Assembly (NCBI RefSeq): GCF_001667585.1
Contig: NZ_LZJZ01000092.1
Location: 62,001 to 126,000 of the forward strand
Direction of reading: 5' to 3'
DNA: 64,000 bases
From: Mycobacterium sp. E2733
GTDB lineage: Bacteria; Actinomycetota; Actinomycetes; Mycobacteriales; Mycobacteriaceae
Shown: one piece after another, positions 1 to 9,077 of the stretch
Position numbering within the stretch: position 1 is the stretch's first letter
Layout of the letters: every line of letters starts with the position of its first letter
Notes under the pieces: generated by a model
Told to the model about the DNA's origin: nothing
Database searches by the model: none
Seen by the model: only the letters and a program-made list of their open reading frames with translations
Program-made: the position numbers and the translations under genes

Positions 1-1
1 T

Positions 2-460
2 GGCTGGGCTCTCCACCCCAATTTCCACCTGGCCTACCGGTTCGCCCGTGTACAACAACGCTGGTATCCCGCGAGAAAACTGCCTGGCCCCACATACCTG
101 CGCCAATGGATCGACGATTTCCATGATGGACGGGCCGGAGCGCGATACCGCGACCACTTAGTGGATCCGGACTTCCGCCGGTGGCTCGTGGTGCGCGGCT
201 ACGCACAAGACGATGACCTGCCGAGCCTCGACGTCTGGATTCACGAGCAGTCGCCGAAACGCCAGTTCCACATCCGTCCGGGCGTTGAGGTTGCGAAGAC
301 TTGGCAATTCGAGGATGCAGTCGCGCTGGACCGCGAGGGCGCATTCATCGCGGAAGTGCGGGCCACGATCGACCAGATCTTCGGTGCGCTCGGGGAACCT
401 CAGTTATCGACCATCCATTCTCAGTCAACCCGCGGCTCTGACACGGTCATGTTCGAATAG
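2..460 (+). CDS. Hypothetical protein, 5' end outside the window
   Basis: The frame is open from base 2 and stops at TAG 458-460, so 152 C-terminal residues are visible and the start lies upstream of the window. The first in-frame GTG (161) is probably internal, because the frame upstream reads as ordinary protein (an Arg/Trp/Tyr-rich start such as RFARVQQRWYPARKLPGP). There is no signal peptide, membrane segment or motif that I recognise. The sequence is soluble and acidic to neutral. I cannot assign a function. Confidence 0.6.
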   Translation, partial: GWALHPNFHLAYRFARVQQRWYPARKLPGPTYLRQWIDDFHDGRAGARYRDHLVDPDFRRWLVVRGYAQDDDLPSLDVWIHEQSPKRQFHIRPGVEVAKTWQFEDAVALDREGAFIAEVRATIDQIFGALGEPQLSTIHSQSTRGSDTVMFE

Positions 461-596
461 GTGGCACAAAGGCCACCGACCGGTTCATCACCGACAAGGC
501 GCCGTTTCGGAAGTTGCTGCACACCGAACGTGGGTTCCGGCGTACCGCGTCGTCATTGACTGTGGGCGAGGCCGCCTCGATACTCCACCAGTACCG

Positions 597-613
597 CCGT
601 CGACCATCGACGG
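597..613. promoter_or_regulatory. Inverted repeat upstream of the SDR gene
   Basis: Perfect 7-bp arms CCGTCGA / TCGACGG are separated by 3 nt, about 40 nt upstream of the SDR start. It could be an operator or a weak terminator of the upstream gene; no T-run follows. The rest of 461-651 shows nothing else that I can support. Confidence 0.3.
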
Positions 614-651
614 CTCGCGGCTGAAGTGCTTGGCGCGCAGAGGAGGTCGGC

Positions 652-1509
652 GTGATCGATCTGGGGCTATCGGGCAAGCGTGCGGTGGTGTCGGGTGCGG
701 GCTACATCCCGGAGCGCGCGGGCCACGGCTGGTTCACGTCGTTGGCCCTTGCCGAGGCGGGCGCCTCGGTGGCCTGCATCGATATCGACGAGCAGCGCGC
801 GGAGCAGATTGCCGGCGAGATCGTTGGGCGGGGAGGCACCGCCATCCCGATTGTCGCCGATATGACCGACCCCGTGCAGGTCGGTCGGGTGATCGATGAC
901 GCCGTCGCGGCGCTGGGCGGCGTCGACGTGTGCGTCGATATCATCGGTGGTGCGACCTGGTCGAAGGTCGAGGACTTCACCACCGAATTGTGGGACGCGG
1001 CAATCCACTACAACCTGACCCAGGTCTTCTATCTGTTTCAAGCCGCGGCACGGTACATGATCGGCCAGGGCAGCGGTGGATCGTTGGTGGCGATCGCGTC
1101 GGTCGACGGCATTGCGGCGGCGACCTACCACGCCGCCTACGGTGCCGCGAAGGCCGGTGTCATCTCGCTGGTCAAGACCTTCGCGGATGAGTTGGGCCGG
1201 TATGGCATTCGTGCCAACGCGGTCGCGCCGGGCAATGTGGGCTCCGGCAACGAGGATCAGCCGCCGAACGAGTACGCCGTCAACGGAATCAATCCGCTGG
1301 CGGCGCCGCGCGCGCACGACATCGCCAACGCCGCGTTGTTCCTGTCCTCCGAGCTGGCCGCCCGCATCACCGGTCAGACACTCGTTGTCGACGGCGGCGC
1401 CACCATTCGGCAGCTGTGGGGACTGGGCGAGTCGATGATCCCGCCCAATGCCGATGACGCGATGCCGGACTTCATGCGGCCCGGTGCGTCGGGTCCGTCG
1501 GGCGGCTAA
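652..1509 (+). CDS. SDR family oxidoreductase
   Basis: A 285-residue classical short-chain dehydrogenase/reductase, predicted to move hydride between NAD(P)H and a carbonyl or alcohol substrate in the cytosol. The catalytic set is visible: Asn121, Ser150, Tyr163 and Lys167 (YGAAK). The glycine-rich loop at residues 14-26 (SGAGYIPERAGHG) is longer than the usual TGxxxGIG, so cofactor phosphate contacts may differ. GTG start at 652 is preceded by a strong AGAGGAGGT ribosome site. The gene converges on the SMP-30-like gene and their stop codons overlap in a CTAA. The substrate cannot be told from sequence. Confidence 0.85.
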   Translation: MIDLGLSGKRAVVSGAGYIPERAGHGWFTSLALAEAGASVACIDIDEQRAEQIAGEIVGRGGTAIPIVADMTDPVQVGRVIDDAVAALGGVDVCVDIIGGATWSKVEDFTTELWDAAIHYNLTQVFYLFQAAARYMIGQGSGGSLVAIASVDGIAAATYHAAYGAAKAGVISLVKTFADELGRYGIRANAVAPGNVGSGNEDQPPNEYAVNGINPLAAPRAHDIANAALFLSSELAARITGQTLVVDGGATIRQLWGLGESMIPPNADDAMPDFMRPGASGPSGG

Positions 1510-2501
1510 CGCTGGTGCACCAGAGGCAGGCCGGGCACCGAGCTTCTGCCCTTGAGCACATACGGCGTCATGATCGAGCCGATGTAGATGTCGCGCATGT
1601 CCTGCCCGCCCCAGGCGACGCTGGTCGGGCCTTCTACTAACGCGCCCTCAGGATCTTCGAGCACCACCGTCACCATGCCGTCCGGGCGGATCGCCACGAT
1701 CCTGTTGGCCAAAACGAGTGTGACCCAGAGGTTTCCCTCGGCGTCGAACGCGCATCCGTCGGCCATCCCCCACCGGCGACCGACGTGGGGGTCGGCCAGG
1801 AACCGGCCGGCATCGGGGCCGTACTCGTCGGGGCGCCGGTCCCCCAGCGGTGGCCCGTATTGCTCTTGAGGGCCGAGTGTTTCGCCGTCGATAGGAAACC
1901 GCACGACGTCGGCGGCCAGCGTGCGGACCACATATAGAAAGCCCTCGTTGCGATCCAGCGCCATGCAGTTCGGGAAGCTCACCGCCTCGGCGACCACTCG
2001 CGCCGATTGGCGATCCGGTGAGACCCGAAAGATGAAGCCGTCGGCGGTGCCGCGCGCGATGGTGTCCAAAAGGTCGTCTGCCATCGTGCTCACCGAACAC
2101 CACAGCGCCCCAACGGAATCCACCAGAACAAAGTTCAACCACCGCAACGGGCGTCCATCGAGTTGGCCGCTTAGTACCGCCGTGACCGCACCGGTCCGCT
2201 GGTCGAGATCCTGCAGCGCGCCCAGGCCGAAATTGGCGATCAGAAAGTGGCCGTCGCGGTCGAGCGCGATCCCGTTCGGCTCGCCGCCCGCCTGCCCGAT
2301 GTGCCGAACGGTGCGCTCATCGATGAGTTCTGCGACAGCAGAGGCCTTGTCGGAGGCGAACGCTCGCCCATCACCAGCCAACAGGACGTGTTCGGGACGG
2401 TCCACGCCGCGCCCGACGGGGTGTAAGTCGGTGACGATGGGGGTCTCACCCATGCCGGGCATTATCCGCGAGCGGAATGACGAGTCCCAGTCGCGGGCCA
2501 T
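1506..2501 (-). CDS. SMP-30/gluconolactonase/LRE family protein
   Basis: Up to 331 residues with the repeated blades of a six-bladed beta-propeller, including GEPNGIALDRDGHFLIANFG and DGCAFDAEGNLWVTLV, typical of SMP-30/gluconolactonase lactone hydrolases that use a divalent metal. No signal peptide, so probably cytosolic. The start is uncertain: ATG 2501 gives the longest form, but ATG at 2462 or 2453 (MPGMGETP) may be real, as none has a clear Shine-Dalgarno. It converges tail to tail with the SDR gene. A lactonase next to a dehydrogenase would fit alcohol-to-lactone chemistry, but this is inference. Confidence 0.75.
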   Translation of the reverse strand: MARDWDSSFRSRIMPGMGETPIVTDLHPVGRGVDRPEHVLLAGDGRAFASDKASAVAELIDERTVRHIGQAGGEPNGIALDRDGHFLIANFGLGALQDLDQRTGAVTAVLSGQLDGRPLRWLNFVLVDSVGALWCSVSTMADDLLDTIARGTADGFIFRVSPDRQSARVVAEAVSFPNCMALDRNEGFLYVVRTLAADVVRFPIDGETLGPQEQYGPPLGDRRPDEYGPDAGRFLADPHVGRRWGMADGCAFDAEGNLWVTLVLANRIVAIRPDGMVTVVLEDPEGALVEGPTSVAWGGQDMRDIYIGSIMTPYVLKGRSSVPGLPLVHQR

Positions 2502-2684
2502 TTTGACGACGGCCCAGGCGTTCGGTCGGAGCGTCTGCGAGTCGGAGCCGGACGCGCGCGCCGCAGACTAGCTCGTAGGGCCCTCGAGGCGTATGGGCGC
2601 GCCCCCGGGGCGAGAGCCATGCCTCGGATCTGATTCCCCTGATTTTCACGATCGGTGGCGGAATCGGGCTAACCTCGCGGTGAT

Positions 2685-3107
2685 ATGAGCATCGACGACG
2701 TACTCAACGAAGAGTTAGGCCGCTACGGCTACAAGCTCGAGACGTCTGCCCTGCAGGGCGGCGCCTATCAGGTCACTCGCCTCGACGGCTACGCCGGTTA
2801 CACGGCGACGTTCGGCGACGTCCAGGAGTTGCGGACATTCCTCCAGCGACTCGCCGAGAGTGACAACCTCTGGTGCATTCATCTCGATCACGGCAACGTC
2901 GATGTGAATAGGGCGACGGGGGAAGTCACGCCTCGCGACGGGGGGCCGCTGTTCAACTTGCATGACTTGCATCCCGACGAATGGTCAGGCGCTTCGGATG
3001 AAGCCCCCGGGGCTATCAGCCAGGCCGCTCTGATGACCGCCCATCAAATCTGTATCAAGTCCAATTCTCGACCGCCCTACGGCGGACTGTGGTTCAAGCG
3101 GGCCTAG
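2685..3107 (+). CDS. Hypothetical protein
   Basis: A 140-residue soluble protein starting at ATG 2685 (MSIDDVLNEELGRYGYKLE). It has one likely helical segment (VQELRTFLQRLAES) and mixed alpha/beta composition. There are no membrane segments, metal motifs or family signature that I recognise. It stands alone between the SMP-30-like gene and the kinase gene. The roughly 280 nt between it and the kinase hold an 8-bp direct repeat TCGCATAA (3232 and 3296) and an imperfect palindrome CTCCGTAACGGGAG near 3330, which could be kinase promoter elements. Confidence 0.6.
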   Translation: MSIDDVLNEELGRYGYKLETSALQGGAYQVTRLDGYAGYTATFGDVQELRTFLQRLAESDNLWCIHLDHGNVDVNRATGEVTPRDGGPLFNLHDLHPDEWSGASDEAPGAISQAALMTAHQICIKSNSRPPYGGLWFKRA

Positions 3108-3386
3108 CGGCGACCGCAGTTCATCTTTCTTGCGGTTGATCCCATCGCCGGCGTGCGCGCCGTGGCGCTCGAAAGCTCACGCTCCGGGCAAAGGATCCGG
3201 TTCCTTGTCGTCGCCTTTCATTAATCAGATGTCGCATAAGACGAGTCAGCCGGCAGCGCCCTTTTGTCCAGACCAGCGCTGGCATTGAGCCTTTATCGCA
3301 TAAATCCAACTCGTCCCGGGCAAACTGCTCCGTAACGGGAGTCAATTGGACGGACACTGTTCGCAGCGAAGAGAAGGAAGTGTGCT

Positions 3387-4952
3387 GTGACGTCACTCCT
3401 CGGCGGGACGTTTGGGCGGTACGAGATCCGGCGGCTGCTCGGCCAGGGCGGTATGGGTGAGGTGTACGAGGCATACGACACCAAGAAAGACAGAACTGTC
3501 GCGCTCAAGTTACTCACGGGCCGGTACGCCGAGGACGAAACGTATCGAGCGCGGTTCCTGCGGGAGTCGCACGCCGCGGCGGTTCTGCAGGAGCCGCATG
3601 TCATCCCGATCCACGATTGGGGAGAGATCGACGGCGTCCTGTACATCGACATGCGGCTGGTTCGGGGACAGACGTTGCACGACATGCTCGAGAAGGGCCC
3701 ACTCGAACCGGAGCGAGCGACCGACATCGTCCGCCAGATCGGGGCGGCGCTGGACGCTGCCCACGGCGAGGGACTCATCCATCGCGACGTCAAGCCGCAG
3801 AACATTATCGTCACGCGCGACGATTTCGCGTACTTGGTCGACTTCGGGATCGCCGAAGCCAAGGGTGATACGCACCTGACGATGGCGGGGTACCAGGTCG
3901 GCACCTTCGATTACATGGCCCCGGAACGATTCGGCGACGAGGAAGTGACGGCGTCGGTGGACATCTATTCATTGGCGTGCGTCCTCTACGAGGCGCTAAC
4001 TGGCGACAAGCCGTTCCCAGCGCACAGCGCCCAGCAGGTCATTGGGGCGCATATCTCGTCGCCACCTCCACGACCGAGTGCCGGAAATCGACGGGTCCTC
4101 GTGGCCTTCGACGAGGTCATCGCGCGCGGCATGGCAAAGCACCCCGATGACCGCTACGGCAGTGCCGGCGCCCTGGGGCGCGCCGCCAAGCGCGCGCTGT
4201 CCGGAGAGTCATCGGGGCCGCCCCTCGCCGACACCCTACTTGCGCCCCAATACGTCAACGGGCCTCCCAGCTATCCGCCGTTCAACGCCCAATACGCCTA
4301 TCCTGCAACCGGTCCGACGCCGATCCCTGGCACCGGTCAAGGACGGTCACGACAGTTCATCGTGGGGGTCTCTATCGGGATCGCGCTGGCATTGGTGGGC
4401 GGCGTCGGTGTGGTGATCGGCCTCCTCGCTCACCACGACTCCAACAGCTCCGAGCCCTCGACGGCGCCGCTCGTCCCATATACCAATCCGGTACCCACCG
4501 CTCCTCCGACGGAGTCAGCATCGACGTCACCGTCGACTCAAGTTCGCACCACGACGACCTCTGCACCGCAAGATCCTGCGCAGGAGCTTCGGCAGATCGC
4601 GGCTGACGACCGGCCTTGGGTCAGCGCGCAACTGGCTGACCGCTGGGTGCCGCAACTCAGTTCCAAACGTCCTGGGGTCGTCGACAACGGCCAGGTGTGG
4701 GACAACGCGATGACGCTCCAAGAGCACCTTCAGTTGCGGCAGCGCTTTTCGAACGTGAGGCTGCTCTGGTCCGGTGATTGGTCGACGTTCTCATCACCGG
4801 ACTTCTGGGTCACGGTTGCCGGCATCACGTTCACCGACTCCGCGGGTGCGTTGGCGTGGTGCAGGGCGCAGGGATTCGACCGGGACCACTGCGCCGCCAA
4901 AATCGTAAGCACGACGCATCCGGTGGAGGGCAGTACGGCCTATAACCGATGA
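3387..4952 (+). CDS. Receptor-type Ser/Thr protein kinase (PknE/PknH-like)
   Basis: 521 residues. The cytosolic Hanks kinase domain (about 11-270) has all catalytic elements: GQGGMG loop at 19-24, Lys41, HRDVKPQN at 132-139, DFG 152-154, an activation loop with Thr residues and APE 178-180. A Pro-rich linker is followed by one membrane helix (about 324-347) and a roughly 170-residue extracellular domain with a paired-Cys region near the end, of the type found in mycobacterial STPKs and sensor lipoproteins. GTG 3387 follows AGAGAAGGAAG. Expected to autophosphorylate the activation loop and signal from an envelope cue; the ligand and substrates are unknown. Confidence 0.9.
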   Translation: MTSLLGGTFGRYEIRRLLGQGGMGEVYEAYDTKKDRTVALKLLTGRYAEDETYRARFLRESHAAAVLQEPHVIPIHDWGEIDGVLYIDMRLVRGQTLHDMLEKGPLEPERATDIVRQIGAALDAAHGEGLIHRDVKPQNIIVTRDDFAYLVDFGIAEAKGDTHLTMAGYQVGTFDYMAPERFGDEEVTASVDIYSLACVLYEALTGDKPFPAHSAQQVIGAHISSPPPRPSAGNRRVLVAFDEVIARGMAKHPDDRYGSAGALGRAAKRALSGESSGPPLADTLLAPQYVNGPPSYPPFNAQYAYPATGPTPIPGTGQGRSRQFIVGVSIGIALALVGGVGVVIGLLAHHDSNSSEPSTAPLVPYTNPVPTAPPTESASTSPSTQVRTTTTSAPQDPAQELRQIAADDRPWVSAQLADRWVPQLSSKRPGVVDNGQVWDNAMTLQEHLQLRQRFSNVRLLWSGDWSTFSSPDFWVTVAGITFTDSAGALAWCRAQGFDRDHCAAKIVSTTHPVEGSTAYNR

Positions 4953-5023
4953 GGGACGGAGACTCCCCGTCAGACGCCTACCTGGCGCTTAAAGATTGTC
5001 CTTTTCGGCAACACTCGGATCAT

Positions 5024-5040
5024 GACGGGCTAGTCCCGTC
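5024..5040. terminator. Hairpin after the kinase gene
   Basis: Stem GACGGG / CCCGTC with a 5-nt loop lies about 70 nt after the kinase stop. No U-tract follows, so it is only a candidate terminator or mRNA-end structure. A second weaker 5-bp stem sits at 4955-4971. Confidence 0.3.
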
Positions 5041-5099
5041 GAGTCGCTGCACGCTCTTGGACTTGAGGCCTGGGCTGCGTGGGATTACGGGGGTGAGTT

Positions 5100-6365
5100 T
5101 TGGGCGCGGACGAAACATCGAAGCTGCCGGCGGAGGCGGACAGCGATGAAGTCGTTGTTTCCTACCACGACGAAGGTCTTTTGGTTGGCGGTAACCCTGC
5201 TGCTGTCGAGTCTTACCTCACGCGGCTGAAGGCTACAGCCGGCCAAGCCATGCAGGTCGCCGGGATAGATGCCGCCTCACTCACCAATGCGACAGGGCTA
5301 ACCGCCGGAGCGACCTCGATCTTCCTTAACTCCGGAAAGTACGTTCAGCTGCACCCCGATAGCCTCAACGCGCTGAAGAACGGCGACTTAATCCCAGGGA
5401 CCGACGGGTTCTACAGGATGATGACTCGCTCGGACGATGGGCGATTTCTTGAACAACTCCAGTGGCGACCGACCGCGCTGGGACCTGATGTGATGCTTTC
5501 AGCGCAGATGATCGCGGTGCAGTTAGCGTTGAAGTCAGCGATCGCCGAGGTACAAGAGGCCGTTCGACGCGTGGAGGACAAAGTGGAATCCCTCCTCGAA
5601 CTGGCCAAAGCCGACCGCGCCGGCGATATCCTGGGCAATCACCTGACAATCTCTCGGATGGTTGAGTCGCTGGAAAGATACGGCTCGCTTCCCGACACAT
5701 ACTGGAACTCAGTTTCGGGCCTCGGGCCGGCACTTAACGTGACAGTCGAGCAATTACGCGATCACGTCAGGCGCACCGTCGCGTCTTTCGAACGCAAAAT
5801 ACCCGTGCAGGAACGGGCCGAGAAGCTACGAGATGCGATTAGCGACAACCGACTTGGCGAAACCTTGAGCCTTCTCGTGGTCGCAGAAGAATCGCTCTAC
5901 AAATGGCAGCGCCTGAATCTCGCGCGCGTCGAGTCGACTGAACCCGAACATCTTCTACGAGCAATCGACGAGGCTCGCGAACTGGTTGCCCATCAACTTG
6001 GCGAGGACGCCGACATCTACCGGAGCGCGAAGGAAGTACTTGATCGTTTCGCGAAACCAGAAGCGATCGAGGGCTTTCGGTTCTTTTCGGTACGCCAGCT
6101 GGCAAAACAGCGCACAGCCCTCCGAGAGGAACTGGACCACTTTGCCAGGGCCCGCCGCCACCAAGTCGAATCGTGGGAGGAGTTCCACATTCCAACTTTC
6201 CTCGAAGCTGCCAGCGCCACGATAGATGCCGCCAAGACATCGACGGGCCGCGCACTGGCGGTTGCCGGCCAGGAGATTGCCCGTTTCGGTGCTCAACTAG
6301 CGGAGCCAACAGCGCCCAAGGAAGCTGAGGAAGAACGGATTCGTGCGGCCAAGAAGAAGGAATGA
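5100..6365 (+). CDS. Uncharacterised coiled-coil protein
   Basis: 421 residues from TTG 5100; the frame has a stop six nt upstream, so this is the only reasonable start, and GGGGGTGAG precedes it. The N-terminal 110 residues are mixed and soluble. From about residue 140 to the end the protein is almost wholly charged amphipathic helix (for example AIAEVQEAVRRVEDKVESLL), with a Lys/Glu-rich tail ending AAKKKE. No membrane segment or enzymatic motif is visible. I do not recognise the family. It lies in a patch of lower coding density next to a frameshifted gene, suggesting accessory DNA. A structural, phage-response or stress role would be guesswork. Confidence 0.75.
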   Translation: MGADETSKLPAEADSDEVVVSYHDEGLLVGGNPAAVESYLTRLKATAGQAMQVAGIDAASLTNATGLTAGATSIFLNSGKYVQLHPDSLNALKNGDLIPGTDGFYRMMTRSDDGRFLEQLQWRPTALGPDVMLSAQMIAVQLALKSAIAEVQEAVRRVEDKVESLLELAKADRAGDILGNHLTISRMVESLERYGSLPDTYWNSVSGLGPALNVTVEQLRDHVRRTVASFERKIPVQERAEKLRDAISDNRLGETLSLLVVAEESLYKWQRLNLARVESTEPEHLLRAIDEARELVAHQLGEDADIYRSAKEVLDRFAKPEAIEGFRFFSVRQLAKQRTALREELDHFARARRHQVESWEEFHIPTFLEAASATIDAAKTSTGRALAVAGQEIARFGAQLAEPTAPKEAEEERIRAAKKKE

Positions 6366-6512
6366 CTCCGCGCGACCCATACGGCTGGCTCCTAGCAATA
6401 TCCTTCGCGAAGTCGCAGATTCGCGCCCTCCACCACCTCGTCGAGCAGCTCCGTGCAGCGCGGCTATATTTGTGCAATTCGTTTTCACTCTCGGGTAGCG
6501 CGCTGATTTGCC

Positions 6513-6877
6513 TCAGTCGTCTGAGCCGTGTGCACCGTCTACCAGATTCCGATCGAAGTCGGGGTCAACGAGAAGCCGTAACCGGTAATAGGCGCTGTAA
6601 GTTTCGGCCCGCAGCTGGTACACCTCCAGGCGGACTTCTTCGCGAGCCGCTGATTCGAGGCCGCTTATCCGTCCCTTCGCACGGTTGAATTCGACGCGTT
6701 GCTGGGCACTAGCCTTCGAAGCGAAGCTAGTGACCGCTTCCAATACCTCTAGCCGCCGATTTTCCCAACGCGCGTTATCGTCAGCGTCTTTGGCGGTTTC
6801 CCCTGTAGGCGGTAGGTCAGGTACGGACCTAGGAGGGTGCCGGCGACTGCGACGATGCTTGCTAGAACCGCTTGCAT
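6513..6877 (-). pseudogene. Frameshifted small membrane-anchored protein
   Basis: ATG 6877 opens a frame reading MQAVLASIVAVAGTLLGPYL, a typical N-terminal membrane anchor, which then runs into a stop. The adjacent minus frame continues with a convincing helical domain (NARWENRRLEVLEAVTSFAS ... AYYRLRLLVDPDFD) ending at 6513. The two parts join if one G is added to the four-G run (CCCC on the plus strand, 6800-6803), giving about 120 residues, the usual layout of a small actinobacterial family with a TM anchor plus helical domain. So this is either a recent one-base deletion or a sequencing error in a homopolymer. Function unknown. Confidence 0.6.
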
Positions 6878-7284
6878 CCGTCAATCCGATCACAGCCTCG
6901 GCACGGTGTGCCGGCTCATCGACCAGGGCTCGGCCGCCGAGCCTGGTCAGAGTGCCAATGATTGCGTTGGTCCGTGGTCCGGCTTTCAGGCAAGGTGTTA
7001 GCCAGATGTTGCCAAGCGTCTGCATCTCCTCCATCGGAAAGGACAGTGCCGGCATCGGCTGTAGAGGCGCCACGGTTGCCGATCCTGCCACCGACTCCTC
7101 CCCTCTAGCGCCGGGGCGACGCCGAGACGAACATCGCTTCTATGGGGCGGACATGGGCCAATACTGCCTTACCAGGCATTTTCGGCGGGTGGACGGCTGT
7201 CGAAAGCCGCGATCAACGATTTCGGGTACTCCGCCAGCTCAGGCAAGCTAAGCGAGGTTGCGGGCCTCCACCGCACTGAACGAA
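6878..7284. other. Region without a supportable gene
   Basis: Several open frames cross these 407 nt on both strands, but none has a good ribosome site, conserved motif or protein-like composition; the minus-strand frame up to 7091 is an out-of-frame extension of the frameshifted gene. I see no tRNA, insertion-sequence end or strong inverted repeat. It may be decayed coding sequence. Confidence 0.4.
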
Positions 7285-7737
7285 CTACGGCCTTGGCGGC
7301 AACGCCGCCAACCACCCATCTGAAAGCAGCTCCAACAGCTGCCCGTCCGGATCCCGGATCATGGCCATCGCCTCCGTCACCGTCCCGCCAACGACCGCTC
7401 CCCCGAACTCCTCCACCTTCTTCAACACGCCAGCAAGATCGGACACCGAAAACGAGATGTGCGTCAGCCCAATCTGATCCATGACGCGTTCCGGCCCGGC
7501 GTGAACCTGACGCTTCGAGTAGTCCATGAGTTCGAGCACAAACCCGTCACGTACCAAGTAGGTCGCGTGCACCCCGAGCGGCTCGGGCAGCTGCACAAGC
7601 TTGGCGGTGGGGCCGTCGGGCGGATCAAGCTCCCACCAGAACTGAAACCCAAGCACGTTCTCGTAGAACCGCCGCGACCGCTCGCGGTCGGAGACACACA
7701 ATCCGACGTGGTTGAAGGTCGTCCGGTGACTACTCAT
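7285..7737 (-). CDS. VOC (glyoxalase/dioxygenase superfamily) protein
   Basis: 150 residues from ATG 7737 (MSSHRTTFNHVGLCVSD). Two beta-alpha-beta-beta-beta repeats are visible, starting FNHVGLCVSDRERS and LTHISFSVSDLAGVL, with the closing DPDGQLLELL strand that carries the acidic metal ligand in this superfamily. Candidate metal ligands are the His of NHVG, the His of THIS and Glu residues in the strands. A longer reading to 7830 only adds an unlikely N-terminus crossing the promoter. Transcribed away from the P450 cluster, whose intermediates it may handle; the exact reaction (lyase, dioxygenase or binding protein) cannot be told. Confidence 0.8.
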   Translation of the reverse strand: MSSHRTTFNHVGLCVSDRERSRRFYENVLGFQFWWELDPPDGPTAKLVQLPEPLGVHATYLVRDGFVLELMDYSKRQVHAGPERVMDQIGLTHISFSVSDLAGVLKKVEEFGGAVVGGTVTEAMAMIRDPDGQLLELLSDGWLAALPPRP

Positions 7738-7823
7738 CGCGGCCTTTCTCGCCAGAACCGAAGCGCGTAATAATGCAAAGATAGTGTAGAAAGCCGAGCT
7801 CACGCCGCGGTGGAGGACTTCAG
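7738..7823. promoter_or_regulatory. Divergent promoter region, VOC gene / P450 cluster
   Basis: The 86 nt between the two divergent starts hold an AT-richer core (TAATAATGCAAAGATAGTG) and a GGAGG ribosome site for the P450. GATAGTGT at 7780-7787 matches one half of the palindrome found upstream of the TetR/AveC-like locus near 50.1 kb, but the second half is absent here. Confidence 0.35.
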
Positions 7824-9077
7824 ATGGCAACCCGACCTGACGTCGCCGAAAACGCGATCGTCGACTTCGACCATCACTCCGACGCGTTCAACCTCAACGA
7901 GCTGGCCATCAACGCCGAGCTCAGACACCAATGCCCCGTTGCCTGGAATGAGAACTACGGCGGCTTCTGGTACCTCAGCAGCTACGACGCGGTGAGCCGA
8001 ACGGCCAGAGACGGCGACACGTTCGCCCACAAATACGAGCCCAACGCCGAAGACGGGGTCGACTACCAGGGCGAGATGGGCGTCCCGCGCCCCGAAGGCC
8101 AGCCGGCCCTCGGCATCGGCGAGGTCGACGGCCCCTACCACCTAGCCCTACGGCACGCGTTAGCCCCGTTCCTCTCCCCCGGCGCGGTCCAGAAGCTCAA
8201 GCCGTTCATGGAACAAAAAGCCCATGAGTTCCTCGACCAGAAAATCGAAGACGGACGCATGGACCTCGTCCTCGACTACGCCAGCCCGGTCCCCGCCATC
8301 CTCACCATGAAGCTGATGGGTCTGCCCCTCGACAACTGGCACCTCTACGCCAACCTCTTCCACTCCGTCATGGCCGTCCCGCAAGACAGCCCGGAGTACC
8401 TCGACGCCATCGCCAAAGTCCCGAAAATGATGGAAGAAGTCCTCGAGTACGCGGCCAGCAGACGAGCCAAACCGGAAGACGACCTGACCAGCTTCCTCAT
8501 CCAGTTCGAATTCGACGGCCATCGCCTCACCGACGAGCAGCTGCTCAACATCCTGTGGAACCTCATCGGCGGCGGCGTCGACACCACCACCTCCCAAACC
8601 GCCCTCACGCTCCACCACCTGGGGACTCATCCAAGCTTGAGACGACAACTCATCGACCACCCCGAGCTCTACCGCACCGCCACCGACGAATTCCTGCGCT
8701 ACTTCTCGGTCAACCAAACCCTCAGCCGCACAGTCACTCACGACGTCGAACTCAACGGGCAACGCCTGAGAAAGAACGATAAAATCGTCATCAGCTGGCT
8801 CTCCGCCAACCACGACGAAAAAGAATTCCAGAACCCCGACGAGATCATCTTGGACCGCGCACCCAACCGTCACGTCGCCTTCGGGCTCGGGCCGCACCGC
8901 TGCATCGGCTCGCACCTCGCGCGCCTGATGGCCGAGATCATGGTCAGGGCCGTCCTCGACCGCATCCCCGACTACCAGGTCGACGTCCAAAACGTCCACC
9001 AATACCTGGGCAACCCGAGCATGACCGGGCTGGGCAAGCTGCCGGTCACCTTCACCCCCGGAGCGAAGCGAGGCTAG
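7824..9077 (+). CDS. Cytochrome P450
   Basis: A 417-residue soluble bacterial P450 monooxygenase. It has the I-helix oxygen-binding segment GGGVDTTT (249-256), the ExxR pair Glu289-Arg292, and the haem loop FGLGPHRC with Cys360 as axial ligand. It needs ferredoxin and reductase partners; none is adjacent, though fdxC lies in the window. It begins a plus-strand cluster in which the next gene follows its stop with no gap and the one after overlaps by 4 nt. An oxidised lipid, terpenoid or sterol-like substrate is inferred from these neighbours. The CYP subfamily is not assigned. Confidence 0.92.
   Translation: MATRPDVAENAIVDFDHHSDAFNLNELAINAELRHQCPVAWNENYGGFWYLSSYDAVSRTARDGDTFAHKYEPNAEDGVDYQGEMGVPRPEGQPALGIGEVDGPYHLALRHALAPFLSPGAVQKLKPFMEQKAHEFLDQKIEDGRMDLVLDYASPVPAILTMKLMGLPLDNWHLYANLFHSVMAVPQDSPEYLDAIAKVPKMMEEVLEYAASRRAKPEDDLTSFLIQFEFDGHRLTDEQLLNILWNLIGGGVDTTTSQTALTLHHLGTHPSLRRQLIDHPELYRTATDEFLRYFSVNQTLSRTVTHDVELNGQRLRKNDKIVISWLSANHDEKEFQNPDEIILDRAPNRHVAFGLGPHRCIGSHLARLMAEIMVRAVLDRIPDYQVDVQNVHQYLGNPSMTGLGKLPVTFTPGAKRG

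Noticed and set aside
461..651. Insertion-sequence or tRNA remnant in the first intergenic gap
   Set aside because: Only a 7-bp inverted repeat is present; no transposase fragment, terminal repeat pair or cloverleaf could be traced.
6362..6688. Open frame starting at an ATGA overlap with the coiled-coil gene
   Set aside because: The overlap looks like coupling, but the product is not protein-like and most of it is antisense to the convincing helical domain of the frameshifted gene.
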